64,000 nt of DNA. Origin: Heterocephalus glaber. Taxonomy: Eukaryota; Chordata; Mammalia; Rodentia; Bathyergidae. Made by a program: the position numbers and the translations under genes. Shown piece by piece: positions 13,709 through 25,450 of this stretch. The DNA lies in NCBI RefSeq assembly GCF_000247695.1, contig NW_004624741.1:33160858-33224857 (forward strand). Direction: 5' to 3'. The notes under the pieces were generated by a model. The model did not search any database. It saw only the letters and a program-made list of their open reading frames with translations, and was not told where the DNA came from. Within the stretch, counting starts at the first letter, position 1. Every line of letters starts with the position of its first letter.

Positions 13709-13768
13709 AGCTTCAAATATTCAAAAATATTCAAACTTCAAATATTCAAAAATTCAAAGATATTTGAA
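13709..13768. repeat. Imperfect ATTCAAA tandem repeat
   Basis: The phrase TTCAAATATTCAAAAATATT recurs in variant form about four times over 60 bp. It is a small AT-rich minisatellite. Confidence 0.6.
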
Positions 13769-14404
13769 ATACCTTTCTTATTAAATACAAGAGTGAAATG
13801 AATATCCTCCCTCAACCTCAGTATACTTCCTGTCACACTCCTTGACTGATAATAAGTGGCAGTGTAACAATTCTCCATGAATCCGGGCATGTATTTTGTT
13901 TTTAATCTGGAGTCTAAGCTATTGAGTAACAATTTGTAATGCTTGCAAATTTATTATACCCAAACTAGATATACATAGTAAATGTAGAATATTTCTATGC
14001 CTTCCATAGTGGAAAATTGTAAAAAAAAATGGGAAAAAAAAGCACAATTAAATAAGCTTACCTACTCATCCCTGTAAATTAGTTTTACCTTTCATTGCCC
14101 TTGTTTAGTTTGCTACTGTATAAAGTACAGATAACCATTTCCAACGCAAATGCTTGTCCATGAGCAGTTTGTCCAGTTTAGTGATATCTTATTACTCTCC
14201 TCACCGTGGAAAAATGGAATTTCATATGCATTTGCTGTTTATTTATGAACTCTTTATCTTGAAATTTAAAGATTTTAGAATTCTGTTTAGTACCAGCCAT
14301 AAAAATTTAACAATGAATAAACTAACTAGTATCACTGAGCATGTATGCTATATATTTTTCTGAGTAACAATTTTAGGTTTTATTAGGTTGTTTGTAAATA
14401 TGTA

Positions 14405-14525
14405 TATACATATAAAGTGGATACACACACACATATATATATTAATATATATATATTTATATATATATATATAAAGAGAGAGAGAGACAGAGAGAGAGAG
14501 AGAGACAGAGACAGGGACACAAAGA
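14405..14525. repeat. Compound microsatellite (CA)n-(TA)n-(GA)n
   Basis: A short CA run is followed by alternating TA from about 14432 to 14473 and then GA/GACA repeats to about 14520. Confidence 0.93.
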
Positions 14526-15651
14526 GAGACATACACTTGTTCTTTTGTAGTTCATAATACCCACAGCCATTACCCTGACATATAATTATTTTAAACCCTT
14601 ATTATTTTATTTAAGAACCTATTTTATGATTTTCTTCTCACTCACTGAATTTTTTTTAATTTTCAGAGATAAATAATGAATGGACAATGAGTCATCATAC
14701 AAGCATTTGAGTGCATTGGTGTCGTTCTCTCTCCCTGCTTCCCTTTCTTCTCTGCGAAATGAGCTCCTTCTCTCCGGAGTTAATCTTAACCACTAATGTC
14801 ACCCTGTAAGGTAAGGTCCCTAAGCTATTACTAATCCTCTCTGCCTCCTAAACTGCATCATGCAATAATGCCTAAGTCAATTCTATCCTTAGAACCTATA
14901 ACCCTCTTATCTGCCACCTTTATTTTCTTCATTGGATTGCGATGTTTCCTTTCAGGCACCCACTGTTTCTGTCACACTTAGTTCAGTCTAGTAAGCTAGG
15001 ATTTTTGTTCCCCAAATATAAAATACTATTTTGTTCAGCGTTGCAAGTTATATTCTTGCTGTCTAATCCAAAGATGTTTCAATATGTGTCCATTTTTTAT
15101 CAAGTGTTAAAACTCTCCTTTCTTCTTAAATTCCCACCTCCCCTGGATTCTGCTCACCTTGTTTGGTTTCTCCTCAGATTCCATTGTGCATGGAACCCAC
15201 CCAGTGGCAGCATCCTAGGGCTTCTTTTGGAGCCTACTTCTTCTGTACCAAATGCTCTCTTCTGAAGTAAGGAAACTTGTTCCTTTTCTGAACTTAGGAC
15301 CCAAAGAATGACAGCTCTCCTATGCCCATTCCAAAATCATATGTCCAGTTTAAAAATGATTATGGAATAGACACATGAAAATTCTAAAACAAAATGTAGT
15401 TGATATCAGTTTCCAATGCTATGTGTACTCTGAGATTTCTCTCTTGGTGTACATTGCTATAACCTGTGTTGCTGGTCTAAATGAGGACCCTACCCTACCT
15501 TATAACGTGTAACTGGTCACATGTGCTGGAATGTGTGGATTCATTTTCTGATTTCTAATTTGTACTTTAGCACTTGTCTACATGGGTATGAAAAGGATTA
15601 AATGAGTTAACACAATTAAAGTAGTTTGAAATTCAAGTTTTTATTTTTTTT

Positions 15652-15785
15652 TTACTTTTACTAAACTGGTGATTAAACCCAGGGCTTACACTCTAAGTGA
15701 CATCCATCCCCAGCAATTTATCTTTTTTTCAAATTTTGAAACAGAGTCTCACTCACTAAGTTGGCCAGGCTGAGTTCGAACTGAA
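15652..15785 (-). repeat. Composite B1-ID SINE, degraded
   Basis: Read on the minus strand, a B1-like piece (antisense GAAACAGAGTCTCACTCACT and GGCCAGGCTGAGTTCGAACT) is followed by an ID-like piece (antisense GTGATTAAACCCAGGGCTTA and CATCCCCAGC). This B1-then-ID order fits the B1-dID type. Confidence 0.65.
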
Positions 15786-16317
15786 ATTTTAGCTATAAAT
15801 ATTCAATCATGAAGATACCTTTTAGCTTTACTGGATATTTGTTATTATATTTGTTACTATCCACCAAGAGGTGCAGTTCTCATGTATCAGTTAGAATATT
15901 GAATTAATAAATACATATTTTTTTTAAATTTAAAAGACATTCAATTGGAGAAGGAAAGCATCGCTGAGGTAATCGCCAGCTCTTTGGATTTCTCCCTCTC
16001 TGAAGTTCATGTACCTTCAACTCATGTTTCTGCCTACAAACCTGGAAGACAAGACTACGAACTCATGGAGTGAGGGGTGGAGCACTGGGCCCTTCTGCAA
16101 AGGCAAAGGGAGGTCTGATAATATCTGGTGACTGGGAATGGAGGCCGGGTTGCAGTGCTTCTGTGTATCACCATCCTCTCTTTTGATAATTGTGAAAAAT
16201 CAGCATTATAAAAAAGAGTCTCACTTTTGGGGATAATACTTGAATGAGCTCCTTTTCTGGTCACTGAAGAACAATCACTTTTTTGCTGAAAATGTTTTCT
16301 ACTAAAAATTTTGTTTC

Positions 16318-16548
16318 TTTGTGGTACCTGACTGGGTATGGAACCCATGGCCTTCATACTGAGCTACATATCCAGCCTTAAATATCTCTCTCTCTCTCAC
16401 TCTCAATATAGTTTGATTAATTGATTTATTGATTGACTGATTGATTTTGAAAGATGTTCTTGGATAATTGACCAGGCTGGGCTGGAACTTGCCTCAGCTT
16501 CCTTGAGTTCTGGGATTACTTATTTGTGTGATATACCAGACCTTGATA
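16318..16548 (-). repeat. Composite B1-ID SINE interrupted by CT/GATT simple repeats
   Basis: The ID-like half is at 16318-16377 (GGTACCTGACTGGGTATGGA to ATCCAGCC, antisense). A (CT)n and (GATT)n block follows, then the B1 half at about 16450-16548 (GACCAGGCTGGGCTGGAACT and TCTGGGATTAC). Confidence 0.6.
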
Positions 16549-16962
16549 GGACTTTTATTTCTGATCAGAGAATTAAAGATTACCAAAAAATAAATCTATA
16601 TAGAGAATTATAGTTCTAATAACCTTTCAAGGATATTACATGTATCAAAATCATAAAAAACCTTGAAGGCTGAAAAATTAGATATGAAACCCAAAAGGCA
16701 CCATGGAAGGAGAAATGACAACAGAAAAGAAAATGTTAAAGAAAGTTAAAAATGTGCCAAATCACTTTTTATGAAATATGGATGAGCGAGTCGAGATTTC
16801 CAAATGAACTCCATAAAATGATATGGCATTGCTGTAAGCTGTACATATTGAATTCTAATATTGTATTTTAATTTTTTTCCTTTAAAGACAACCTACCACA
16901 CTTATTAGTATTATTTATATATTTATAACTGTTACCAGAAGACAAAATAAGTAAAGTTATAT

Positions 16963-16978
16963 ATAAAGTCAATCTTTA
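16963..16978. repeat. Target-site duplication, left copy (GGPS1 retrocopy)
   Basis: ATAAAGTCAATCTTTA occurs here and again, identically, at 19702-19717. The 16-bp length is typical of L1-mediated retroposition. Confidence 0.9.
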
Positions 16979-19701
16979 GCATTTCCTTGCAACGAGTAAT
17001 GCGGTGTTGCTGTTGGCCAAGGAGGGCAGAGAGTTTTGTGGTGAAGTAGGAGGAGGGATTCATGTAGGTGTCTGAAGAAGCCTTGATCTGAACCACAAAG
17101 AGGGAAGGTGATGCTGGATACATCTACTCCTAGACTGGCAGCATGAAGTTGTGAGATCACCGTGGAACCATCAGGTTTGAAATTTGAAAACAATGGAGAA
17201 GGCTCAAGAAAATGTCCAAAGAATTCTTCTAGAGCCCTGCAGGTACTTACTTCAATTACCAGGTAAGCATGTGAGAACAAAACTTTCACAGGCATTTAAT
17301 CATTGGCTGAAAGATCTGGAAGACAAACTACAGATTATCATTGAAGTGACAGAAATGTTGCATAATGCCACTTTGCTCGTTGATGATATTGAGGATAATT
17401 CAAAACTCCAACGTGGCTTTCTTGTAGCACACAGCATCTACAGGATTCCATCAGTCATCAATTTTGCCAATTATGTTTATTTCCCTGGCTTAGAGAAAGT
17501 CTTAACCCTTGACCACCCAGATGCAGTGAAGCTTTATACCTGCCAGCTTTTGGAACACCACCAGGGACAAGGCCTAGATATTTACTGGAGGGATAATTAC
17601 ATTTGTCCCACTGAAGAAGAATATAAAGCCATAGTGCTGCAGAAGACAGGTGGACTGTTTGGATTAGCAGTAGGTCTCATGCAATTGTTCTCTGATTACA
17701 AAGAAGATTTAAAACCACTGCTTAATACACTTGGGCTCTTTTTCCAAATTAGAGATGATTATGCCAATCTCCACTCCAAAGAATATAGTGAAAACAAAAA
17801 TTTTTGTGAAGGTCTGACAGAAGGAAAGTTCTCATTTCCTACTATTCATGCTATTTGGTCGAGACCTGAAAGCACCCAGGTGCAGAACATCTTGCAACAG
17901 AGAACAGAAAACATAGATATTAAAAAATACTGTGTCCAGTATCTTGAGGATTTAAGTTCTTTTGAATATACTCAGAATACTCTTAGAGAGCTAGAATCTG
18001 AAGCCTATAAACAAATTGAGGCATGTGGTGGAAACCCTGAGCTAGTAGCTTAAGTAAAGCACTTAGGTAAGATGTTCAAAGAAGAAAATTAATAATATTA
18101 AGCCATTCTTGATTGGTACATACAGCTTCTTTTAGTTATTTTTTATCTTTTAACCTATCAGCTTTTCACAAATTTGAACTAGACTGTTAATCTCCAAAAA
18201 ATGAGAAAAGAGGAGATGAATGAAATTGTTTCAATGTAGAAACCTATCCATACATATACTATAAAGTCAAAAGAACCAAGAGGAGCTACATTTATGGAGG
18301 TCTAATTTAAATGTCAGAACTTCTTGCAGCAGGTCATTGTGATCAACTGTGACCTACTACAATAAATGTTCAGTTGATCTTGTCAATATAAAAGATTTTA
18401 GCTTCCAGGAATTTTTAATCTAAATACTTCCTACTACATAGGCTGCTCCTAATTATATCTAGTTTCAAGCCAGTGACTGCATGGGACTAAGTTCTTTAGG
18501 TAACTGGCCCAAAAACCACACCACTGCTTTCTTGAATGCTGCTAGTAAGGATATATCAGCATCGTCTCTGGAAGCTCTCTTATTGAAGACTTCTGGGAGA
18601 ATTCTGAGTGAAAAATAATAACCATTCAGGTTCTTTCTGTTACACTTTGCCTTTTTCTCTTCATCTCTACCCACACAGATCTGCTCTTTTAACTAAGGAG
18701 CCTCTACTTAATGAAACTCACATACTAGCCAAGTTATTTTTCCCTTATGTAACATTTATGTCCCAAACTGATTAGTATTCCTTTTCAAAAAGAAGCAAAA
18801 GAATGTACAGATCAAATGTTTTAGGAGAGAACCTCTGAACCTGGACATATTTCCCCACCACTGGTAGTAAACATCTCTAAAAGGCTATTTGTTTATCACC
18901 AGTACAAAAATGGAGAAATGTCCTTTTTCTTCCCACCCAATCACTATCTTCCTACCCTGAAGGCAGTAGACACTTGAATGGAAAGGGAATAGGCATCTGT
19001 AGTCTGACTGATGGAAACCAAACTATTAATTCTGTGCCTGACAAAGTACTAAAAGTACCATCAAGCACTAATTAGCTTTTTTAGTGCCTTATCCTTGACC
19101 CAGCTATCCCTTCAGTGTAATTTCCATACCCAAACCACTGGAGCTGTCTGTGGCCTTCAAGGTACAAAGAAGAGACCCTGATTCCCACATTAGAAGTGTT
19201 GACATCCCAAAATAAAAGGTAATGCTTCCATTAGAAGTCTTCCATTTTGCTGGATTGGTTCTGTAATACATTATTTTGGATCTAATCACTATATGCTTAT
19301 ATGAGAAATTCTTACACAGGCATTCAACCTAAATCTTGAAAAGTTAGATGCTGACCTCCTAACCTTTGGGTGTTTTTTTGTTTGTTTGTTTGTTTTGGTA
19401 TAGGGGATTGAACTCAGGACCTTGCACTTGCAAGGCAGATGGGGGAACCACTGAGCTAAATCCCCAACCCCCTTCTCCTAACTTTTAAAATAATTCTAAA
19501 CTATTTTGACAGTGATAGAGGAACCACTTAAAATCTGGGTATTTGTGCTGCAATATGGAAATTTGAACTTTCATGTTTATAAATTTATACTTCTGAAGAA
19601 CCATGATAATTTTAAAAAATCTAATGTGATTGTATGTACAGAAAGTATTTACCTTTAATTATAAAGAATGCTTAAAATCTTTTCCTTGCCTAATCAAAAA
19701 A
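16979..19701 (+). pseudogene. GGPS1: GGPS1 processed retrocopy (geranylgeranyl diphosphate synthase)
   Basis: An intron-less copy of the mRNA for GGPP synthase, the isoprenoid enzyme that makes the C20 donor for protein prenylation. The frame starts at ATG 17193 (MEKAQENVQRILLEP) and is open for 286 codons to TAA at 18051. In-frame sequence continues (VKHLGKMFKEEN) to a second stop at 18090-18092, so the ancestral length was about 299 residues against about 300 in the human enzyme. Visible motifs are GKHVRTKL (substrate-binding Lys/Arg), the first Asp-rich motif DDIED, HQGQGLDIYW, QKTGGLFGLA and the second Asp-rich region FQIRDDYAN. The arginine pair after the first motif reads QR instead of RR. 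Flanks are about 214 bp of apparent 5'UTR, a 3'UTR of about 1.6 kb (with a later SINE), a short A-rich tail at about 19695-19701, and 16-bp duplications. This is a retrocopy, not the parental gene. Expression is possible but unsupported. Confidence 0.95.
19371..19474 (-). repeat. ID-type SINE nested in the GGPS1 retrocopy 3'UTR
   Basis: The antisense order is a T-rich tail (TTTGTTTG)n, GGTATAGGGGATTGAACTCA, GGACCTTGCACTTGCAAGGC, ACTGAGCTAAATCCCCAACC. It lies between CTCCTAACC (about 19356) and CTCCTAACT (about 19475), a likely target duplication. It must have inserted after the retrocopy arose. Confidence 0.88.
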
Positions 19702-19717
19702 ATAAAGTCAATCTTTA
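19702..19717. repeat. Target-site duplication, right copy (GGPS1 retrocopy)
   Basis: Identical 16-bp match to 16963-16978, placed directly after an A-rich tail. Confidence 0.9.
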
Positions 19718-22260
19718 TATCTAAAGCTGTTCAATTTTTAAAAATTATGAACATTCATGAGAACTATGCTTACACTTAGATATCTTTTAAGCACCTAAAA
19801 ATGCTGAAGCTCATTTTAGGAATAACATATACACAAACACTGGTTCATCATGGCTGTCTTCTTTATTGCAAACACCTAGAAGATATAAAACCTGCAGGAA
19901 TCTAGGCATGTTTGCTATGGAGACATCCGCTATCTTCGTACAACAAGTGGCTATAAAGAAGATGACCAATTGTAATCCCACCTAGCTCTCCTAGCCGAGG
20001 ATTGTGATGCCAGTCTTTACCAGATTCATAGCTTTCACTCACTTTCTCACTACACTGCTGCAACCCTCAGGTCATTTTCTGCCAGAACAATTAATTTGAC
20101 ACTTAAGAACAACAAAATAAAATAATCCATTTTAACATTTTTCACAATCCAAGTGGGGTGAGCCTTCCGTGTTCACAGCAGAGATCTGTGCCTCCTTATG
20201 GAAGGAGGGCCCTGTTTTCCTTGGAGAAGCAGCACCTTGAATACCTCAGTCTGCAGTGTTTGTGTCCTTTTTGATCTCACAGAAGATCCCAGGCACCAAG
20301 CTCTGATTTCTAAATCTCCCATGAGAAAAATATATGTGAGCAATCAAACAGTCCCACCAAGGAATTCATTAAACACCAAATTAAATGATGTAATATGTTT
20401 GCCTATATTGTAGGAATAATGCAAAAAACATATTTCGCCTTTCCAAGTCATAGATCATATAGAAATTTGGGGAGTGATATTTGATTTCTCACATGTTTTA
20501 ATGAACTCAAATAAATTTGTCAAACAGCTATCAGAATATTCTATGCAAAATGATAGAGGAATAAACTGGAAATAAGAAAAATGTATTTAATGAGTTATAA
20601 TAACCAGATCTTGGGAGTCAACATGTTTAGTGAAACTTGTTATGAATGAATTTAATAAGTATGATATGTACTGTGATATATTTGCCTATTTTAAATTACA
20701 CCCACCCAAGGTCAAGTTTTATGAGAAAATCTTCATCTAACAGATGTATTTACTCTGGGATATTTTGTTCATGACACTTGTCTAGGTACAAAACAAAGAA
20801 GTGAATAAATTGAACTAAGCAATAATAATTTTATCAGTTACAGAACGGTGAATGATAGAAGGATGGAAAACAGCATAAGGAATTACATGAAGTTTTAAAC
20901 AGTCATGGTATGATTGGATGCTTGACAATGAGATTTAGAAACAATGTGTGGCTTAATAAAGTTAAGTATGACTGAGTATGTATGTATGTATATATATATA
21001 TATATATATATGTGGCTAGAAGTGTCTTAAAATTCACTTCTAAGAGCCTCAAAATTTTTAATTCATGAAGAGGATATTTATAAGCATATCTATTAGATTT
21101 CTTTTGGATGAATATAGCAGAATACAGTGTTTTATATTATCTCAAGCATAAGTGGAATTTATGGATATTTTCAAAGATCATGTGCATGTGTTTGTGATAC
21201 ATAGTGAATGCATCACCATGGGAAGTTGGTCCACTGTTCTACAGCCTCATAAGCCCTTTTTACTTCCCCTGCCCTTCCCGTGTCTCCCCTCCCTCCATCC
21301 CTAGATTAACCTCCCCATCTGTATAAGGTCTTCTGACTTAAATATCAGGAAAGCTCTCTGTTCTTGGAAAAGAGAACTTTGGGTAGTTTTAAACTCTGTC
21401 ATCCCAGAGAGTTAGCAGCAGCAGGAAGAAGTTCGTCTCTCCCCATTTGTTCCCACAGACTCCCCCAGCCAGGGAGGTAGCACACTTATGTTTAGCAAAA
21501 TCAAATCGTTGTGTTTCTTTTGTGACTGATCAGGGACAGGACCAAATACCACTGGGACCAAGATGCTGACACACTGAGGTTGCCATGCTCCAGGAAATCT
21601 AAGCTGATATGAGTGGTAGTATGAGAAATTCGCCTCAAACTCTATATTCATAAGGGATGGAACAAAATATACTTAGTTACAAAAACGGTAAAAGAAATGT
21701 ATGTGGTGGCTTTTCAGACATGGACAAGCAATCAATGTGCCCCAGTCACCTTCTTAGGTAACTTGGGAAATTAACTGTGAAATTACACAGGGAAAAATCT
21801 TATATTAAATTTTTCTGAATCTAAATTTAAAGCAGGCTTCCTTTTTGCTAACAATGTCCAACAGTCTCTGCACATGAAAGTATGACTGTTATCTTAGTAG
21901 GATATGGAGACCAATAAATATCAACACTGAAATGGGAGTGACTGAGCATCTCTGACTGCAAAATCCAGTGTGTTTGAAAGGACCATTGAATTCTTGGAAA
22001 GAGATCAAATTAGTAACTGGATAGAAGGTGGGATTCAGGGTATCTGGAAAGGATTCTGAAACACAGGGAGGGTCATTAGTTCTGAGGCTGAGAACACAGC
22101 TCTGATTACAGTAGCAAAGGTGAAAGATTTTGCTATTCCATTCATCTCATGCAGAAAAAGTCTCACGAGTGATAATTGAAATCTCATTTGATTTGAAACA
22201 TTTGAAAATAGATTCAATACTATATTTGCATCAAAGAACCTAGCTCTACTTTCTCAGTCA
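19718..22260. other. Intergenic region
   Basis: No gene was recognised. It includes a TATG/TA microsatellite at 20976-21012. A pyrimidine-rich tract at about 21240-21305 could be an antisense L1 3'UTR remnant. Open frames at 20198, 21412 and 22035 look like chance frames. Confidence 0.45.
20976..21012. repeat. (TATG)n/(TA)n microsatellite
   Basis: TGTATGTATGTATATA leads into alternating TA. Confidence 0.93.
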
Positions 22261-22269
22261 GTAATTATT

Positions 22270-22490
22270 CATGTAAAGTACTGTGACTCTAGTTAATAAT
22301 ATTCTTTTGTATGTGTGAATTTTGCTAAGGTTAAATTTTTTCACCACAAAAAAGAAAAGACAAAGGAAATGGTAACACTGTGAGGTAAGGGGTGTATGGA
22401 TTATTCTATGTATGGTGACTAATTCACATTGTGTATGTACATTACATAACCATGAGTTCTAATTGTTAATTTTGCCTGAATAAAATAAAA
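22270..22490 (+). repeat. Ancient L1M 3' end
   Basis: The phrase order AGTTAATAATATTCTTTTGT, AATTTTGCTAAGGTT, TTTCACCACAAAAAAGAAAA, GGTAACACTGTGAGG and a terminal ACATTACATAACCATGAG matches the familiar 3'UTR of old mammalian L1M elements. Confidence 0.65.
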
Positions 22491-22563
22491 TAAAAAGAAG
22501 AGACAGAGGTTACTTATGTTTATGTTAAGCAATGATACTGCAATTTTTAAAAAATATAGAACA

Positions 22564-22662
22564 GGGCCAGGGATTTAGCTCAGTGGCTCTGCTGGGTGCC
22601 TTGCAAGCACAAGGTACTGAGTTCAATCCCTGGTACCAAAAATAAAAATCAAAATAAAATAT
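22564..22662 (+). repeat. ID-type SINE
   Basis: It starts GGGCCAGGGATTTAGCTCAG, continues CCTTGCAAGCACAAGG and GAGTTCAATCCCTGGTACC, then an A-rich tail. The flanks AAAATATAGAACA and AAAATACAGAACA form a target duplication with one mismatch. The A and B boxes are tRNA-derived, but it is not a tRNA gene. Confidence 0.93.
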
Positions 22663-22954
22663 AAATAAAAATACAGAACAAATGACTCAGTCTCCAATGT
22701 TGCATTTTATGGACTGTGCCTCCTCAGTTTTTATTAATATCATTACAGTTTTTAAGTTCCACAGTGAGAGTCTCAGTCCGGCTGCATATCTGCAGTTCCT
22801 ATTTGAGAGAACTGGGCTGAAATCGAACATCCTGCTCATGTTCATTCTTCTGAGTCAGGACTTGGACACACAATCCTTAATCTCATGTCTAAAGCTCTTC
22901 CCAATGCACTAAAGTGACAAGCATCTATGATGAGTTTATTAATTGATTTATAAA

Positions 22955-23388
22955 AGTCAAGGCTATAACAAATAATAAAAGAAATTTTGAAACAATGAGA
23001 AAACAAATGACGTGTTGGTATAGAAAATGAGCAAAGTTGAATTGTGACAAACAGGGAGATAGATCTGTTGCAAATGGGAAGGGGTCCAAAAGACTGAGGC
23101 CAGGGGGAAGGCGGGAGGGGAAGGGCATAAAAGAAACTTAAGATGTGTCATGTAGAGGTAACAAATACTCACGATGAATGTAAACATTGTCATAACTATG
23201 TGCCAAAATAATAATATTAAGAAGAAAAGTGAAAATGAGGAAAGCTTATCTAGAGACAGAGGTAGCGGGGTGAGTAGGGAGGGCAAGGGGACTAAAAAGA
23301 ATCAAGATGTGTTATGTACTTGAACTCACTCCCTAAGATGAATGTAAACTTCACATATGGCAAACACTCAATGACAAAATAATTTTTT
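22955..23388 (+). repeat. L1 3'UTR fragment with two tandem GA-rich units
   Basis: Unit one runs to about 23207 and unit two to about 23385. Each has a GA-rich block, then 'AAGATGTGTCATGTA' or 'AAGATGTGTTATGTA', then a GATGAATGTAAAC motif, ending in ACAAAATAATTTTT. The arrangement parallels the end of the L1 at 60818-62258. Confidence 0.7.
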
Positions 23389-23544
23389 TCAAAAGATGGG
23401 TGTGTTAAGTTTTCAACTTTCAGATATTCTTATGAAACTTGTAAAAAATCTTATTTATAAAAAGATAGTTAGCAGACATGATTAAGCTAAGGAGTATGAC
23501 ATAGGAAGAATGTCTTCCTATTTGAAAGTGAGGCTCCAGATATC

Positions 23545-23865
23545 ATCAGAAGAGTGCTGTAAGAGGGAAGCAGAAGGTCATTTCATACACGCACAGGTAT
23601 ATGTGCACAAAGAAGCACATGCCAGAAGAGGTCATAAAGTTGGAACATCTTGCACTGTGAGGTAATATTACTACAAGCCATGGAAATCTGCAGCAGCCAA
23701 AGCTGGAAGAGGGATTGGATATTCCCAGAGAACCCCCAGAGGGGGATCCACATCTTGATTCACTCAGTGACACCAATTTCAGCCTTTTGTCCTCCAAAAC
23801 CATGAAAGAATAAAAATCATAGTTCTTAGTCACAACATTGATGCTAAGCAGTTTCACAAACCATA
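23545..23865 (+). repeat. Probable MLT1-like (MaLR) LTR remnant
   Basis: The phrase order GCAGAAGGTCATTTC, CACATGCCAGAAGAGGTCAT, CCACATCTTGATTC, TTTTGTCCTCCAAAACCATG and GAAAGAATAAAAATCATAGT resembles the 3' half of MLT1 LTRs ('cacctTGAT...cctccagaactgtgag.aataaa'). It is a non-coding relic; the ends are approximate. Confidence 0.5.
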
Positions 23866-24084
23866 GGAAATCAATATACTCTGTTTAGAATACACAATAC
23901 ATTGAAAAAATGTAGTGAATGCATACAATAATTTCCAGAAGAAACAAAGAAAAGAAATATCAACACAGAGAAAAGTTTAAAATGTAGGGTATCAAAACTA
24001 ATAATGAATTGCTTATTCAGGAATGAAGGTAAAATACAAAGCAAAGGATATAGGTAATAATAATAAATGTATTAATCAGTTCTA

Positions 24085-24215
24085 ATGTGTCACATCAATG
24101 CTAAGAATTTAAGATACGTTTTCTAATTCTCAGGAATATTTTATCAGAAATACAGACAATATTACCTCTATTTTGCAGATATGATAGTTTATAAAAGTTC
24201 CCAAATTATAAACTT
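24085..24215. repeat. Possible L2-like relic
   Basis: TTACCTCTATTTTGCAGATA next to TTCCCAAATTATAAACTTGC is reminiscent of the L2/MIR 'ccattttacagatgagg..' segment. Weak evidence. Confidence 0.3.
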
Positions 24216-24495
24216 GCAATACAAAAGCTAATAAAGAAGAAAATAATGGAAAATGACTGAAATGATATTTGGAAATGCACATAAGAAACTCATTTTATAT
24301 ATTCAAGAAAAAGCACAACTATGAGAAAATGTATATTTATTTTCTCTAAAATGAAGCAATTAAATGGTTATATGCATTAAAGATAATGAAAAGAAAGCAT
24401 AAACCCCTGGGTCCTAAAATATCTCCATGGCATTCTATGCACACTCATCTTAGCAAGAATGCCTTAAAAGATTCTATTTCCCACCCTGAGACAAC

Positions 24496-25450
24496 CTAAG
24501 GAAATGGATCCTTGAAAGTTAAGTTGGATTTCAGCACCTTCCTGAGAACTTCTTTGACATCTTTGTTCCTCAGGCTGTAGATCAGAGGGTTCAGCATGGG
24601 AATCACAACCATGTAGAACATGGATGCCACGTTGTCAGCATCCTGACTGTTGCCCAGACTGGGTCAACAATAGAGGAACAGAATTGTTCTGTGGAAGACA
24701 GTGATGGCCGTGAGGTGGGAGGCGCAGGTGGAAAAAGCTTTGCAATTTCCCTCAGCCGAGTGCATCCTTAGGATCGTGATGAGAATGAACAAGTAGGAGA
24801 AGAAGATGATGTTGTTGGTAAGCATCTCATTAACAGTGTGCACAATAAATGCTATGAGTTCATTAATAAATATGTCAGAGCAGGCAAGAGAAAAGACAGG
24901 TGGTAGATCACAGAATAAATGGTCAACCACGTTGGACTCATAGGATGGGATAATAAGAGTTAAACACAAGTGAATCAGAGCACACACAGATGCAGAGGTA
25001 TCAGACAGAAATCAGCTCCATACTAATCTTTTGGGACATGGTGAGCATATAGAGTAGTGGGTTACAGATTGCCAGGAAACAGTCATAGGGCATAACTGCC
25101 AGTAGGAAAACCTCAGTGACCACACATGTGCAGAAGAAGTAGGAATGCACCATACACCCCAGGAAGGAGATGGTTTTGTCCTCATTTAACATATTAGCCA
25201 GCATCTTTGGCACAATTGCTGTTGAATAGCAAAAATCTACAAAGGACAGATGGCTGAGGAAGAAGTACATGGGGTTGTGGAGTTGAGGGCTGACCTGAAT
25301 CAGTGCCATCATGCCCAAGTTAGCCAAGACAGTGACTCCATAGATGAGAAGGAACAGCAGGAAGAGGAAGATTCTCAACTCAGGGACATCTGATAACCTG
25401 AGGAGAATGAATTCTGTTACCTTGGTGCAATTTTCCTCCACCATTGCCAT
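24496..25450 (-). pseudogene. OR5L: Olfactory receptor pseudogene, OR5L1/OR5L2-like
   Basis: On the minus strand from ATG 25450 it reads [20 protein letters not shown], then [53 protein letters not shown] and [20 protein letters not shown]. This matches what I recall of human OR5L1/OR5L2 ('EENCT', 'LSDVPELR', 'LIYGVT.LANLGM'). Lesions: TGA near 25001 in place of a Cys codon (SV*Y for SCCY); one missing base just downstream, before 'SVCALIHLC'; and TGA at about 24664 where an Arg codon (CGA) is expected in 'LYCRPS'. After that stop the same frame continues [20 protein letters not shown] and [19 protein letters not shown] to the ancestral TAG at 24496-24498. The DRY motif reads DCF. The N-glycosylation site NCT is retained. 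Confidence 0.9.

Larger units (their letters stand above)
13105..15640. other. Intergenic region
   Basis: No gene was recognised. It contains a short TTCAAATATTCAAAAA-type tandem at about 13709-13765 and the microsatellite cluster at 14405-14525. The open frame at 14942-15265 (107 codons) shows no family features. Confidence 0.45.

Noticed and set aside
17184..18053. GGPS1 frame as a functional gene
   Set aside because: Intron-less, flanked by target duplications, with an early stop and a changed arginine. It is best called a retrocopy unless expression is shown.
22564..22640. tRNA-like sequence with A- and B-box motifs (also at 26307, 39132, 56845, 56950 and 63648)
   Set aside because: Repeated with A-rich tails and target duplications: these are ID SINEs, not tRNA genes.
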